Shown here: positions 17,338 through 25,707 of the stretch, in pieces | Numbering within the stretch: the stretch's first letter is position 1 | Layout: the number at the start of each line of letters is the position of its first letter | Assembly: GCF_041438865.1 (NCBI RefSeq) | Contig: NZ_CP109450.1 | Coordinates: forward strand, 4,361,001 to 4,425,000 | Direction of reading: 5' to 3' | Source: Streptomyces sp. NBC_01471 | GTDB lineage: Bacteria > Actinomycetota > Actinomycetes > Streptomycetales > Streptomycetaceae | Length of the DNA stretch: 64,000 nt | Program-made: the position numbers and the translations under genes | Notes under the pieces: generated by a model | The model's database searches: none | Seen by the model: the letters and a program-made list of their open reading frames with translations, nothing else | What the model was told of the DNA's origin: nothing

Positions 17338-17913
17338 TCAGACCGTGACGCCGAAGTCCTGGGCGATGCCGGCCAGGCCCGACGCGTAGCCCTGGCCGAC
17401 CGCGCGGAACTTCCACTCCGCGCCGTTGCGGTAGAGCTCGCCGAAGACCATGGCGGTCTCGGTGGCGGCGTCCTCGCTCAGGTCGTAGCGGGCGATCTCG
17501 GCCTCGCCGGCCTGGTTGATGATGCGGATGAAGGCGTTCCGCACCTGGCCGAAGTTCTGCGAGCGGTTCTCCGCGTCGTAGATCGAGACCGGGAAGACGA
17601 TCTTCTCGATGTCGGCGGGCAGACCGGCCAGGTTGACCTTGATCTGCTCGTCGTCGCCCTCGCCCTGGCCCGTGACGTTGTCACCGGTGTGCACGATGGT
17701 CTGGTCCGGCGTCGCCTTGTTGTTGAAGAAGACGAAGTGGCCGTCGGAGTAGACCTTGCCCTCGGTGTTCACCGCGATGGCCGAGGCGTCGAGGTCGAAG
17801 TCCGTGCCGGTGGTCGTACGGACGTCCCAGCCGAGGCCCACCGTGACGGCGGTCAGGCCCGGGGCCTCCTTGGTGAGGGAGACGTTGCCGCCCTTGGACA
17901 GGCTTACAGCCAT
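17338..17913 (-). CDS. terD: TerD family calcium-binding stress protein
   Basis: A 191-aa TerD-domain protein starting MAVSLSKGGNVSLTKEAPGL, with the calcium-binding DFDLDASA motif around residues 38-45 and YDLSEDAATETAMVFGELYR near the end. The length fits the family. In Streptomyces several TerD paralogs exist; they are linked to tellurite/oxidative stress tolerance and calcium-dependent development. The ATG at 17913 is preceded by AAAGGGA at a good distance. It stands alone, divergent from arfB, and ends at the hairpin 17280-17320. Confidence 0.95.
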   Translation of the reverse strand: MAVSLSKGGNVSLTKEAPGLTAVTVGLGWDVRTTTGTDFDLDASAIAVNTEGKVYSDGHFVFFNNKATPDQTIVHTGDNVTGQGEGDDEQIKVNLAGLPADIEKIVFPVSIYDAENRSQNFGQVRNAFIRIINQAGEAEIARYDLSEDAATETAMVFGELYRNGAEWKFRAVGQGYASGLAGIAQDFGVTV

Positions 17914-18137
17914 GGGGATGTCCCTTTCCGTTCTGTACGCGGGCTTCGTGTGGTCACGACGCTACCGTTACCCGCCATAACGTCGGCAGGGGACCGAGAG
18001 GTTCCAACTCTCTTTGCCCTCTTTACTTTCTTTACCCGGCCCTCCCGCCCCGGCGGGCGGCGGCGCCCAGCCGCCCGTGGCGGATCCGGGCGGGAAATAC
18101 GGGTGACGCACCGGTCCGGACCAGCGACCATGGACAC

Positions 18138-18566
18138 ATGTCCGGTCCCTATGTCGTCCGTGGTGCGGTCTCCCTGCCGGAGACCGAACTCATGTGGCGC
18201 TTCTCGCGCTCGTCAGGACCCGGTGGCCAGCACGTCAACACCAGTGACACGCAGGTGGAGCTCCGCTTCGACCTCGCGAACACGGAGGCGCTGCCACCGG
18301 TCTGGAAGGAGCGTGCCCTGGAGCGGCTGGCCGCGCGGCTGGTCGGCGGGGTGATCACCGTACGGGCATCGGAGCACCGGTCGCAGTGGCGCAACCGGGA
18401 GATGGCCGCGGTACGGCTCGCGTCGCTGCTCGCGGAGGCCACGGCGCCGCCGCCGAAGCCCCGGCGGGCCACGAAGATCCCCCGCGGGATCAACGAGCGG
18501 CGGCTGCGGAACAAGAAGCAGCGCAGCGACACCAAGCGAGGACGCGCCGGACGCGGCTGGGACTGA
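18138..18566 (+). CDS. arfB: ribosome rescue factor ArfB (peptidyl-tRNA hydrolase)
   Basis: A class-I release-factor-like protein of 142 aa that frees stalled ribosomes. It has the catalytic GGQ motif in SSGPGGQHVNTSDTQVELRFD (Gly29-Gly30-Gln31) and lacks the codon-recognition domains of RF1/RF2. The highly basic tail (RNKKQRSDTKRGRAGRG) is the segment that enters the empty mRNA channel. The length is typical for YaeJ/ArfB. It is a single gene between terD and the flavin reductase. Confidence 0.93.
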   Translation: MSGPYVVRGAVSLPETELMWRFSRSSGPGGQHVNTSDTQVELRFDLANTEALPPVWKERALERLAARLVGGVITVRASEHRSQWRNREMAAVRLASLLAEATAPPPKPRRATKIPRGINERRLRNKKQRSDTKRGRAGRGWD

Positions 18567-18647
18567 CTCGCTGACCCGCTGGCCTACGGGCCCGCTGACC
18601 CACTGATCGGGGCTGGATCCCTCATCCGCTCCGCTCCCGGCCCGTTC

Positions 18648-19202
18648 TCACCCCAGTTGCCGGTACCGCCCCCGGAAGTACGTCAGCGGGCCGGTCTCCG
18701 TGCTCGGCAGGTCCACCGTCAGGACGCGGCCGATCACCAGCGTGTGGTCCCCCGCCTCCACCCGCTGCTCCGTCACGCACTCCAGCGTCGCCAGCGCGCC
18801 CCCGACCAGTGGGGCCCCCGACACCTCGCCGCGGGTGAACGGCACGTCGGCGAAGAGCAGGTCGTCGCTGATGCGGCCCTTCATCGCGAACCGGCCCGCG
18901 ATCTGCCGCTGACTCTCCGCCAGGAGGGCGGCCGCCCAGTGGGGCTGCTCGGCCAGCAGGTCGTCCATCCGGGAACCGTTCCGTACGCTCACCATCGCCA
19001 GTGGCGGATCCAGTGACACCGACATGAACGCCGTCGCCGTCATCCCGACGTCGGCGCCCCGCGGGCCGCCGTCCGCGTCGTGGGCCGTCACCAGCACCAC
19101 GCCTGCGGTCAGCCGGGACATGGCGGCGCGGAATTCGTCGTTGCTCACCCCCTCAGGATGGGGGATGGGCTCGGAGTGCGGGGTGGCTATCGTCTGGGAC
19201 AC
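18648..19202 (-). CDS. flavin reductase family protein
   Basis: A 184-aa protein of the HpaC/flavin-reductase-like split-barrel family, which reduces FMN/FAD with NAD(P)H or supplies flavin to monooxygenases. Family features are FRAAMSRLTAGVVLVTAHD, GMTATAFMSVSLDPPLAMVSV and the C-terminal GPLTYFRGRYRQLG. I chose the GTG at 19202 (VSQTIATPHSEP); an ATG at 19238 would add 12 residues and neither has a good ribosome-binding site. It is transcribed divergently from cdgB. Confidence 0.85.
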   Translation of the reverse strand: MSQTIATPHSEPIPHPEGVSNDEFRAAMSRLTAGVVLVTAHDADGGPRGADVGMTATAFMSVSLDPPLAMVSVRNGSRMDDLLAEQPHWAAALLAESQRQIAGRFAMKGRISDDLLFADVPFTRGEVSGAPLVGGALATLECVTEQRVEAGDHTLVIGRVLTVDLPSTETGPLTYFRGRYRQLG

Positions 19203-19316
19203 AACAAGAACGCTAGCTCCGGCCCCGTACGCCCGCATCGGGCCGCAGGACCAGACGAGTCCTAGGACCGGCACGGCCGACCCGTTGCTTCTCATTCAAC
19301 CCTTCACACCCTGTTG

Positions 19317-19330
19317 TGACTTGAGTCACG
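19317..19330. promoter_or_regulatory. GTGACT-TG-AGTCAC palindrome before cdgB
   Basis: A perfect 6-bp inverted repeat, about 130 bp before the cdgB start and about 115 bp before the flavin reductase start. A TTGACC (from 19346) just downstream could be a -35 element. S. coelicolor cdgB is a known BldD target, but the half-sites here face the opposite way to the published AGTNA-N-TNACT consensus, so assignment to BldD is uncertain. Confidence 0.4.
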
Positions 19331-19458
19331 ACCGGCATAAATTGTTGACCCTGCGTACCGGTTGCACAGCTCGCTGTGATTCAGTGGCGGGGACACTGCA
19401 CCAAGAGCGCCGACAAAGAATCCTGGAGTTGCTGTCGAGGTCTCGGGGAGAGCGAACG

Positions 19459-21150
19459 ATGGAGAGCGAGTCGGAGCCGTACGTCCGTCTTGCAACCCTG
19501 CGGCAGTTGCACCAAGCGGTCGCCAATCTCAATCAGGCCCGCAGTCTGGCGGACACCCTGCAGACCGTGGCCGACGGCATCGTGGCCGGTCTCGGCTATG
19601 AGCTGGCCTGCGTCAATCTGGTGCGCCCGGACGGCGACCTCATGGTCGTGGCCCTCTCGGGGGACGACTCCGCCGCCACCCTGATGTCCGGCCGGGTCGG
19701 CTCCCGCGCGTCCTGGGAGCGCAGGCTCTCCATGGGCGTGGCCTGGGGCGACCTCAGGTTCATCCCGTACACCGAGGGCTGGGTCCTCGACAACGACGAC
19801 GTACCGCAGGTGCACAACGACGGCCCCGAGCCGCGCTTCGAGGACGAGTGGCACCCCTCGGACCGGCTCTTCGCCCCGATGTACGCGACCGACGCGTCCG
19901 GCGGTGAGCTGATCGGCGTCATATCCGTCGACCGCCCGCGCAACGGCAGGCACCCCGGGGCCTGGGGTCAGGAAGCGCTCCAGATGTACGCGTTCCAGGC
20001 CGCCATCGCGATCACCAACGCCCGGCTGCGCGCCAACATGCAGCGCGCCCTGGTCCGCCTGGAGCGCGAGCAGCAGGCCCTGCGTGCCAGCGAGGAGTCC
20101 TTCCGGCAGGCCTTCGAGTACGCGCCGAGCGGGATGGCCATCGCGGAGATGGGCGGCGACCAGCACGGCCGGCTGCTGCGCACCAACGACGCGCTCTGCC
20201 GGCTGCTCGGGCGCCCCGCGTCGGCGATGCGCCGCTACTCCTTCGCCGATCTGGTCCACCCCGAGGACGTCGGCACCCTGCTCAGGACCTCTGCCGAGGG
20301 CGGCCGCGCCGAGCTGCGGCTGCGGCGCCGCGACACCTCGTACGTCTGGGTCTCGCTCCGCAACTCCGTCGTGGCCGACACCACCGACGGCCCCCGTTTC
20401 CTGCTCACCCACGTCGAGGACGTCGAGGAGCGCAAGCGCCACGAGCTCGCGCTCGCGCACCGCGCCTCGCACGACTCGCTGACCGGGCTGCCCAACAGCG
20501 CGGAGCTGCGCGCCCGCCTCAGCGCCAGGCTCTGCGACTGGCCCGACGCGGTGCGCGAGACGGCCATCGAGGCGCTCGACGCGGCGTACGAGCAGGGTCC
20601 GCCGGGGGCGGAGCGGCCGTACGGGGGCAACCCGTTCACCTTCGGGGGCGGACCGGGGGGCGGCGCCGGGCTCTACGAGCACGTCCACACGGCTGCCCCG
20701 TCGGGCGAGAACGGCGACGGGGCCGGGCCGGGGGCGGAGGCCGACGACGGTACGAAGGGCCTCGCGGTGCTCTTCTGCGACCTCGACGGCTTCAAGTCGA
20801 TCAACGACCGCTTCGGCCACCACACCGGGGACGCGGTCCTCATCGAGGTGGCGCGCAGGCTCACCTCGGGGGTGCGCGACGGCGACACGGTCGCCCGGCT
20901 CGGCGGGGACGAGTTCGTCGTCCTGGCGGACGGCCTCGGCTCGGCGGACGCAGCCGACCTGGCCGTACGGCTGCGCAACGCGATCATTCCGCCCATCCGG
21001 GTGGACGGCAGGGCGGTCCGCGTCGGGGCCAGTTTCGGGATCGGCTGGGCGAGCTGCGGCATGACCGTCGAAGAGGTGCTGCGCTCGGCGGACCAGCGGA
21101 TGTACATCGAGAAGCGGTCCAGGTCGAAGATGCACCGCCGGGCGGGGTAG
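19459..21150 (+). CDS. cdgB: GAF-PAS-GGDEF diguanylate cyclase CdgB
   Basis: A 563-aa c-di-GMP synthase. Residues 15-195 are a GAF domain, followed by a short coiled-coil (RANMQRALVRLEREQQALRASEE). Residues 205-325 form a PAS/PAC domain and the rest is GGDEF. The active site is GGDEF at 482-486, with an RXXD inhibitory site (Arg473-Asp476) five residues before it. The GGDEF domain is split by a Gly/Pro-rich insertion of about 75 residues between LTGLPNSAELRARL and LAVLFCDLDGFKS. The ATG at 19459 follows GGGGAG with 8-base spacing; earlier in-frame codons belong to the promoter region. Gene order matches S. coelicolor cdgB (SCO4281), a developmental c-di-GMP enzyme under BldD control. Confidence 0.9.
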   Translation: MESESEPYVRLATLRQLHQAVANLNQARSLADTLQTVADGIVAGLGYELACVNLVRPDGDLMVVALSGDDSAATLMSGRVGSRASWERRLSMGVAWGDLRFIPYTEGWVLDNDDVPQVHNDGPEPRFEDEWHPSDRLFAPMYATDASGGELIGVISVDRPRNGRHPGAWGQEALQMYAFQAAIAITNARLRANMQRALVRLEREQQALRASEESFRQAFEYAPSGMAIAEMGGDQHGRLLRTNDALCRLLGRPASAMRRYSFADLVHPEDVGTLLRTSAEGGRAELRLRRRDTSYVWVSLRNSVVADTTDGPRFLLTHVEDVEERKRHELALAHRASHDSLTGLPNSAELRARLSARLCDWPDAVRETAIEALDAAYEQGPPGAERPYGGNPFTFGGGPGGGAGLYEHVHTAAPSGENGDGAGPGAEADDGTKGLAVLFCDLDGFKSINDRFGHHTGDAVLIEVARRLTSGVRDGDTVARLGGDEFVVLADGLGSADAADLAVRLRNAIIPPIRVDGRAVRVGASFGIGWASCGMTVEEVLRSADQRMYIEKRSRSKMHRRAG

Positions 21151-21260
21151 GCGGTACCGCCAGGGCCCCAGGGGCGGGGCAGGGCTATGCGTACTGGCCG
21201 GACTGTTCATCCGTACGGGGTAGGCTCGCCCGGGTCAGCGATGTGTGAGGAGTGCAAGGG

Positions 21261-22238
21261 ATGACGGCCGGCAACAACGGCGCGAGCACGCCCGAGGACG
21301 ACGATCCGTTCGGCTATCTGTACGAGGACGGCCGGGCAGCAGGAGCCGTTCCCCCGCCCGGCGGCGGCGGATACGGCTACCCGGGTCCGACGTCCGGCGG
21401 GCAGCCCGGGGTGCCCCGGACGTCGTACAACCACGTCCGGACGGTCGGCGAGCGCCAGTACGGGCAGCAGGCACCTCAGCAGGCGTACGGGCAGCCGCCG
21501 CAGCAGTACGGCCAGCAGCAGGCGTACGGCCAGCCGACCGCGCAGTACGCGGCGCCGGAGACGTACCCAGGCGGCCCTCCCGTCCAGCAGCCCCCGCGTC
21601 AGCCGGGCAACGGCGGCCGGGGCGGCGGCCCGAACCACAAGGGCCTGCTGATCGGCGCGGTCGCGGTGGTCGCGGTCGTCGTCATCGGCATCGGTGTGGC
21701 GCTGGCGACCAGCGGCGGCGACAGCTCGAAGGACAAGAACGCCGGCTCGGACAACGCGGGCGGCGGCCAGACCTCCGCGGAGACGACCAAGCCCAGCCAC
21801 GCCGCGTCGACGCCCCCGAAGGCCGACCTGCCGAAGCAGGACGCGGCGACGCTGCAGCTGGGCGGTGCGGCGACGACGGCGAAGGACGTGCCGGGCGCCA
21901 AGGGCGCGGGCGGTACGTATGTCGTGATCAACCAGCCCGGCGACTCGGCGACCTGGACGGTCGACGCACCCGCTGCGCGCACGTACAAGCTGTCGATCAA
22001 CTACGGCGTGCCGGGCAAGGACGCCAAGACCTCGCTCACGGTGAACGATGCTCCGAAGCCCGCGTCGATCCGCATGGAGAACTTCGCCCACGCCCCGGAC
22101 GGTGATGCCTCGAAGGGGTGGACGAACACCTGGAACCTGGTGAACCTCAAGAAGGGCTCCAACACGATCAAGATCTCCTGCGAGAACGGCGATCAGTGCG
22201 GGGTCAACCTGGACCAGGTCGCCCTGCAGGGCCAGTAG
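21261..22238 (+). CDS. membrane-anchored protein with a carbohydrate-binding-like C-terminal domain
   Basis: A 325-aa protein in three parts. Residues 1-120 are cytoplasmic and low-complexity (Gly/Pro/Tyr/Gln, with repeated QQAYGQP units). One membrane segment follows at about 128-150 (LLIGAVAVVAVVVIGIGVALA), then an external Ser/Thr/Asp-rich linker and a beta-rich domain of about 130 residues. That domain (VVINQPGDSATWTVDAPAARTYKLSINYGVPG ... NLKKGSNTIKISC ... VNLDQVALQG) looks like a CBM6/35-type carbohydrate-binding module. Likely a cell-surface glycan binder. The ATG at 21261 has GAGGAG 8 bases upstream. It follows cdgB by 110 bp on the same strand. Confidence 0.75.
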   Translation: MTAGNNGASTPEDDDPFGYLYEDGRAAGAVPPPGGGGYGYPGPTSGGQPGVPRTSYNHVRTVGERQYGQQAPQQAYGQPPQQYGQQQAYGQPTAQYAAPETYPGGPPVQQPPRQPGNGGRGGGPNHKGLLIGAVAVVAVVVIGIGVALATSGGDSSKDKNAGSDNAGGGQTSAETTKPSHAASTPPKADLPKQDAATLQLGGAATTAKDVPGAKGAGGTYVVINQPGDSATWTVDAPAARTYKLSINYGVPGKDAKTSLTVNDAPKPASIRMENFAHAPDGDASKGWTNTWNLVNLKKGSNTIKISCENGDQCGVNLDQVALQGQ

Positions 22239-22293
22239 GCCGGGCCGGGGGCCGCGGACCCCGCGAACGGACCCCGCGAACCGCTCCCGCCCG

Positions 22294-23232
22294 CTAGGCC
22301 GACGGCGTGTGCTCAGTGACGAGGACCTGCGGAAGCAGGTCCTCGTATGCTTCCCGGTCGAATTCGCCCGCCGCGGGCGCCAGCACCGTGGCCGCCGACA
22401 GCGCCACCGCCCTGGCCAGCCGCTCCGGCCACGGAAGGTCCTCCACCAGGCCCGAGAGCAGCCCGGCCACCGCAGAGTCGCCCGCGCCCGTCGGGTTGCC
22501 CTGGAAGCGGGCCGGGGGCAGCGCCTGCCAGGTGCCATCCGGAGACGCGGCCAGCATCCCCTCCGCGCCGAGCGAGGCGACCACCGTGTGGGCGCCGCGG
22601 CGCCGGGCGTCGCGGGTGGCGCGCAGCGGCTCGCGGGAGCCGGTCAGCTGGGCCAGTTCGTCGGCGTTCGGCTTGACCAGGTCGGGGCGGGCGGCGATGC
22701 CCCGGCGCAGCGGTTCGCCGCTGGTGTCCAGGAGGACCGGGACCCCCGCGCCGCGGGCCTGCTTGACCAGCTGGGCGTACGCGCCGACCGGGACGCCGGG
22801 CGGCAGGCTGCCGCAGAGAGCCACCGCGTCGGCGTCGGCCAGCAGCTTTCCGTACGCGGCGAGGAAGGTGTCCCACTCGGCGGCCGAGACGGTCGGGCCC
22901 GGTTCGTTCAGCTGGGTCGTGTCACCCGACGCGGCGTCGACCACGGCGATGGTGCGCCGGGTGGTCCCGGCGACCGGGACCAGCGCGTCGGTGGGCGGCA
23001 GCCCGGCGAGCAGTTCGCGGAGCACCTCGCCGGTCGTCCCGCCGGCGAAGCCGGTGACGACGGTCTCGTGGCCGAGTGCCGCGAGCACCCGGGCCACGTT
23101 CAGGCCCTTGCCGCCCGCGCGCTCGGTGACCGATTCGACTCGGTGACTGGCGTGCGGGATCAGCTCGGGGACGTGGTAGGTGATGTCCAGGGCGGTGTTC
23201 AGAGTGACGGTCAGCAGCACTTGATTGATCAT
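22294..23232 (-). CDS. PfkB family 1-phosphofructokinase-type hexose kinase
   Basis: A 312-aa sugar-phosphate kinase of the 1-phosphofructokinase/tagatose-6-phosphate kinase branch of PfkB. The N-terminal signature is LNTALDITYHV and AGGKGLNVARVLAALG. The C-terminal signature is NPTGAGDSAVAG, with the catalytic Asp in GAGD. Substrate likely a phosphorylated hexose; which one cannot be decided. It lies 76 bp downstream of nagA on the same strand and could be read through from the DasR-controlled nagK-nagA transcript. No ribosome-binding site stands out; a GTG twelve bases inside is an alternative start. Confidence 0.85.
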   Translation of the reverse strand: MINQVLLTVTLNTALDITYHVPELIPHASHRVESVTERAGGKGLNVARVLAALGHETVVTGFAGGTTGEVLRELLAGLPPTDALVPVAGTTRRTIAVVDAASGDTTQLNEPGPTVSAAEWDTFLAAYGKLLADADAVALCGSLPPGVPVGAYAQLVKQARGAGVPVLLDTSGEPLRRGIAARPDLVKPNADELAQLTGSREPLRATRDARRRGAHTVVASLGAEGMLAASPDGTWQALPPARFQGNPTGAGDSAVAGLLSGLVEDLPWPERLARAVALSAATVLAPAAGEFDREAYEDLLPQVLVTEHTPSA

Positions 23233-23308
23233 GCCAAACGGAGAGCGGCTCGCCCAGCCCTTGACCTGCCGCTTCCTGTCATTTCTGCAAGATTCTGCTC
23301 AGATCTGC

Positions 23309-24463
23309 TCAGTTCTGCTTCGGTTCGATCACCCAGGCGCCCTTGCGCATCACACCGGCCAGCCCGAAGTCCGCGTCCAGGACGACCAGGTCGGCGTCCT
23401 TGCCGGGCTCCAGCGAGCCGATCCTGTCGTACAGGCCGAGCAGCCGCGCCGGGTTGGCCGAGAGGGACCGTACGACGTCGTCCACCGGCAGCTTGTCGAC
23501 GGTCACCGAGCGCCGGAAGGCCGTGTCCAGGGTGAGGGTGGAGCCCGCGATCGAGCCGCCCTCGACCAGCCGGGCCACGCCCTCCTTGACCTCGACCTCC
23601 AGCGGGCCGAGCAGATAGACGCCGTCACCGAAACCGGCGGCGTCCATCGCGTCGGTGATGAGGGCGACCCGTGCGGAGCCCGCCGAGCGGTACGCCAGCT
23701 CCAGCGCGGCCGGGTGCAGATGGGTGCCGTCGTTGATCAGCTCGACGGTGACCCGCTCGTCCTCCAGGAGGGCGGCGATGGGGCCCGGGTCGCGGTGGCC
23801 GAACGGCGGCATCGCGTTGAAGAGGTGGGTGGCGACGGTCGCGCCCGCCTCGATGGCCTCGACGGTCTGCTCGTACGTGGCGTCGGTGTGGCCGACGGCC
23901 GCGATGACGCCGTTCTCGGCGAGCAGGCGTACGGAGTCGATGCCGCCCTTCATCTCGGTGGCCAGCGTGAACATCCGGGCGGTGCCGCGCGCCGCGTCCA
24001 TCAGCTTGCGGACGTCGGCCGGGTCGGGGTCGCGCAGCAGCGACGGGCTGTGCGCGCCCTTGCGGCAGGGGGAGATGAACGGCCCCTCGAAGTGGATGCC
24101 GGCCAGGTCGCCCTGCTCGACCAGTTCGGAGAGGATCCCGGCCCGCTCGGCGAGGAAGTCCATCTCGCCGGTGACGGTCGAGGCGACCATCGTGGTCGTG
24201 CCGTGCTGCCGGTGGGCGTCGATGCCCTTGAGCACCTCCTCGGGGGTGCCGGAGGTGAAGGAGGCTCCGCCGCCGCCGTGCACGTGCATGTCGACGAACC
24301 CGGGCACCACCCAGTGCCCCGTGAGGTCGAGGACCGCCGCACCCCCGGGAGCGCTCCCGGCGATGCGCGAGCCCTCCACGATGACCCGGCCGCCGTCGAC
24401 GGTCCCGGTCGGCAGCACCACGCGGGCTCCGGAGAGGACTGTGCTTGCTTCGCTTCCGGCCAT
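23309..24463 (-). CDS. nagA: N-acetylglucosamine-6-phosphate deacetylase NagA
   Basis: A 384-aa amidohydrolase that removes acetate from GlcNAc-6-phosphate. Metal and substrate motifs are all present: GFVDMHVHGGGG, HFEGPFISPCRKGAH, AVGHTDATYEQ, ATHLFNAMPPFGHRDPG, NDGTHLHP and the catalytic Asp in ALITDAMDAAG. The ATG at 24463 overlaps the stop of the ROK kinase gene (ATGA). Upstream in-frame codons to 25687 are the shadow of that kinase gene. It belongs to the nagK-nagA pair in GlcNAc catabolism. Confidence 0.95.
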   Translation of the reverse strand: MAGSEASTVLSGARVVLPTGTVDGGRVIVEGSRIAGSAPGGAAVLDLTGHWVVPGFVDMHVHGGGGASFTSGTPEEVLKGIDAHRQHGTTTMVASTVTGEMDFLAERAGILSELVEQGDLAGIHFEGPFISPCRKGAHSPSLLRDPDPADVRKLMDAARGTARMFTLATEMKGGIDSVRLLAENGVIAAVGHTDATYEQTVEAIEAGATVATHLFNAMPPFGHRDPGPIAALLEDERVTVELINDGTHLHPAALELAYRSAGSARVALITDAMDAAGFGDGVYLLGPLEVEVKEGVARLVEGGSIAGSTLTLDTAFRRSVTVDKLPVDDVVRSLSANPARLLGLYDRIGSLEPGKDADLVVLDADFGLAGVMRKGAWVIEPKQN

Positions 24464-25437
24464 CAGGCGGATACCTCCGTGGAGAGAAGATCCCAGGCGA
24501 GCAGCCCTGCGCCCAGGCATCCAGCGGTGTCCCCGAGGGCCGCCGGGACGATGTGGGGCAGCTTCTGGAACGTCACGCGTTCCCGCACTGCCGCCTTGAG
24601 GGGTACGAACAAGGTTTCCCCGGCCTCGGCGAGCCCGCCACCGATGATCAGGGTGCGCGGATCGAGCAGGGTGAGCGCGGTGACCAGGCCGTCGGCGAGC
24701 GCGTCGACCGCGGTCTGCCAGACGGCGACGGCCCTCGGATCGCCGGACTCGACGGCCTTGGCGCAGTCGGCCGCGTCGGCCTCCGGGTCGCCGGACGCCT
24801 CGGCCCAGGCCAGCGATACGGCGGACGCGGACGCGTACCGCTCCAGGCAGCCGTGCTGTCCGCAGCCGCAGTCGACGCCTCCGGGCCGTACGACGATGTG
24901 GCCGATCTCCCCGGCGTATCCGTGGGCGCCCGCCTCGATGGAGCCCTCGATGCCGATGGCGCCCGCGATGCCGGTGCCGAGCGGCATGAAGAGGAAGCGG
25001 TCGGCGCCCTTGCCCGCCCCGATCCGTCCCTCGGCGAGCCCGCCGGTGCGGACGTCGTGGCCGAGCGCCACCGGGATGCCGTGCAGCCGGGCGCTGAGCA
25101 GTTTCCGCATGGGGACGTCGCGCCAGCCGAGGTTGGAGGCGTAGACGGCGACGCCGTTCTCGGCGTCGATGATGCCGGGGACGGCCACGCCCGCGGCCGA
25201 CGCGGTCCGGCCGAAGTGCTCCTCGCCGTACGCGCGCAGCTCGGCGGCGAAGTCGAGGATCGACGCGACGACGGCCTCGGGGCCCCGCTCCCGGCCGGTG
25301 GCCCTGCGCGCCTCGTGGAGCAGGGTGCCGTCCGCCCCGACCAGGGCGGCTTTCATGCCGGTGCCGCCCACGTCGAGGGCGATGACATGGTGTTCGGCCG
25401 GGAGACCGGGGGTGGTTCCCCGGGAGAATGCAGTCAC
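24463..25437 (-). CDS. nagK: ROK family sugar kinase, probable N-acetylglucosamine kinase NagK
   Basis: A 324-aa ROK kinase. ATP-binding motif DVGGTGMKAALV at the N-terminus, GHDVRTGGLAEG and GYAGEIGHIVV in the middle, and the ROK zinc motif CGCGQHGCLE. The substrate is inferred to be GlcNAc from tight coupling with nagA (4-bp overlap) and from the DasR-like operator upstream. The corresponding S. coelicolor pair is known as nagKA. The start is the GTG at 25437. The operator at 25465-25480 lies 28 bp upstream. Confidence 0.88.
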   Translation of the reverse strand: MTAFSRGTTPGLPAEHHVIALDVGGTGMKAALVGADGTLLHEARRATGRERGPEAVVASILDFAAELRAYGEEHFGRTASAAGVAVPGIIDAENGVAVYASNLGWRDVPMRKLLSARLHGIPVALGHDVRTGGLAEGRIGAGKGADRFLFMPLGTGIAGAIGIEGSIEAGAHGYAGEIGHIVVRPGGVDCGCGQHGCLERYASASAVSLAWAEASGDPEADAADCAKAVESGDPRAVAVWQTAVDALADGLVTALTLLDPRTLIIGGGLAEAGETLFVPLKAAVRERVTFQKLPHIVPAALGDTAGCLGAGLLAWDLLSTEVSA

Positions 25438-25464
25438 CCGGACAGTGTGGCTCGGATAACCGAA

Positions 25465-25480
25465 AAAGGTCTAGTCCACT
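25465..25480. promoter_or_regulatory. DasR-responsive element (dre) upstream of nagK-nagA
   Basis: AAAGGTCTAGTCCACT matches 13 of 16 bases of the dre consensus ACTGGTCTAGACCACT, including the central GGTCTAG. DasR is the GntR-type repressor released by glucosamine-6-phosphate. Placed 28 bp before nagK and about 230 bp before the divergent solute-binding lipoprotein gene, it could control both. Confidence 0.8.
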
Positions 25481-25707
25481 CTGTTGGATTGTTGCGCATC
25501 CATACAAAGTCCGGGCAAAGAGCCGGGCAAAGAACCGGCACGGCTCCGCCCTGTGCCGCCTGATGCCCCGGTGGCCCTGTGTTGCTGAAGCGAGACCGGA
25601 GAGCTGTGGACCCGCAGATGGCCCTGGGGGAAAATCGCAGCCACGTGCGACGGTACGGCACGGGGGACCGGCTGGAACATAGTGCAACAGAGGGTGGGAA
25701 AAGGGCT

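Noticed and set aside
19317..19330. BldD operator at cdgB
   Set aside because: BldD control of cdgB is known from S. coelicolor, but this palindrome has the half-sites facing outward relative to the published consensus, so I list it only as an unassigned palindrome.
24464..25687. Extended nagA frame through the ROK kinase gene
   Set aside because: Arg/His/Pro-rich shadow translation; the true nagA starts at the ATG 24463 that overlaps the kinase stop.
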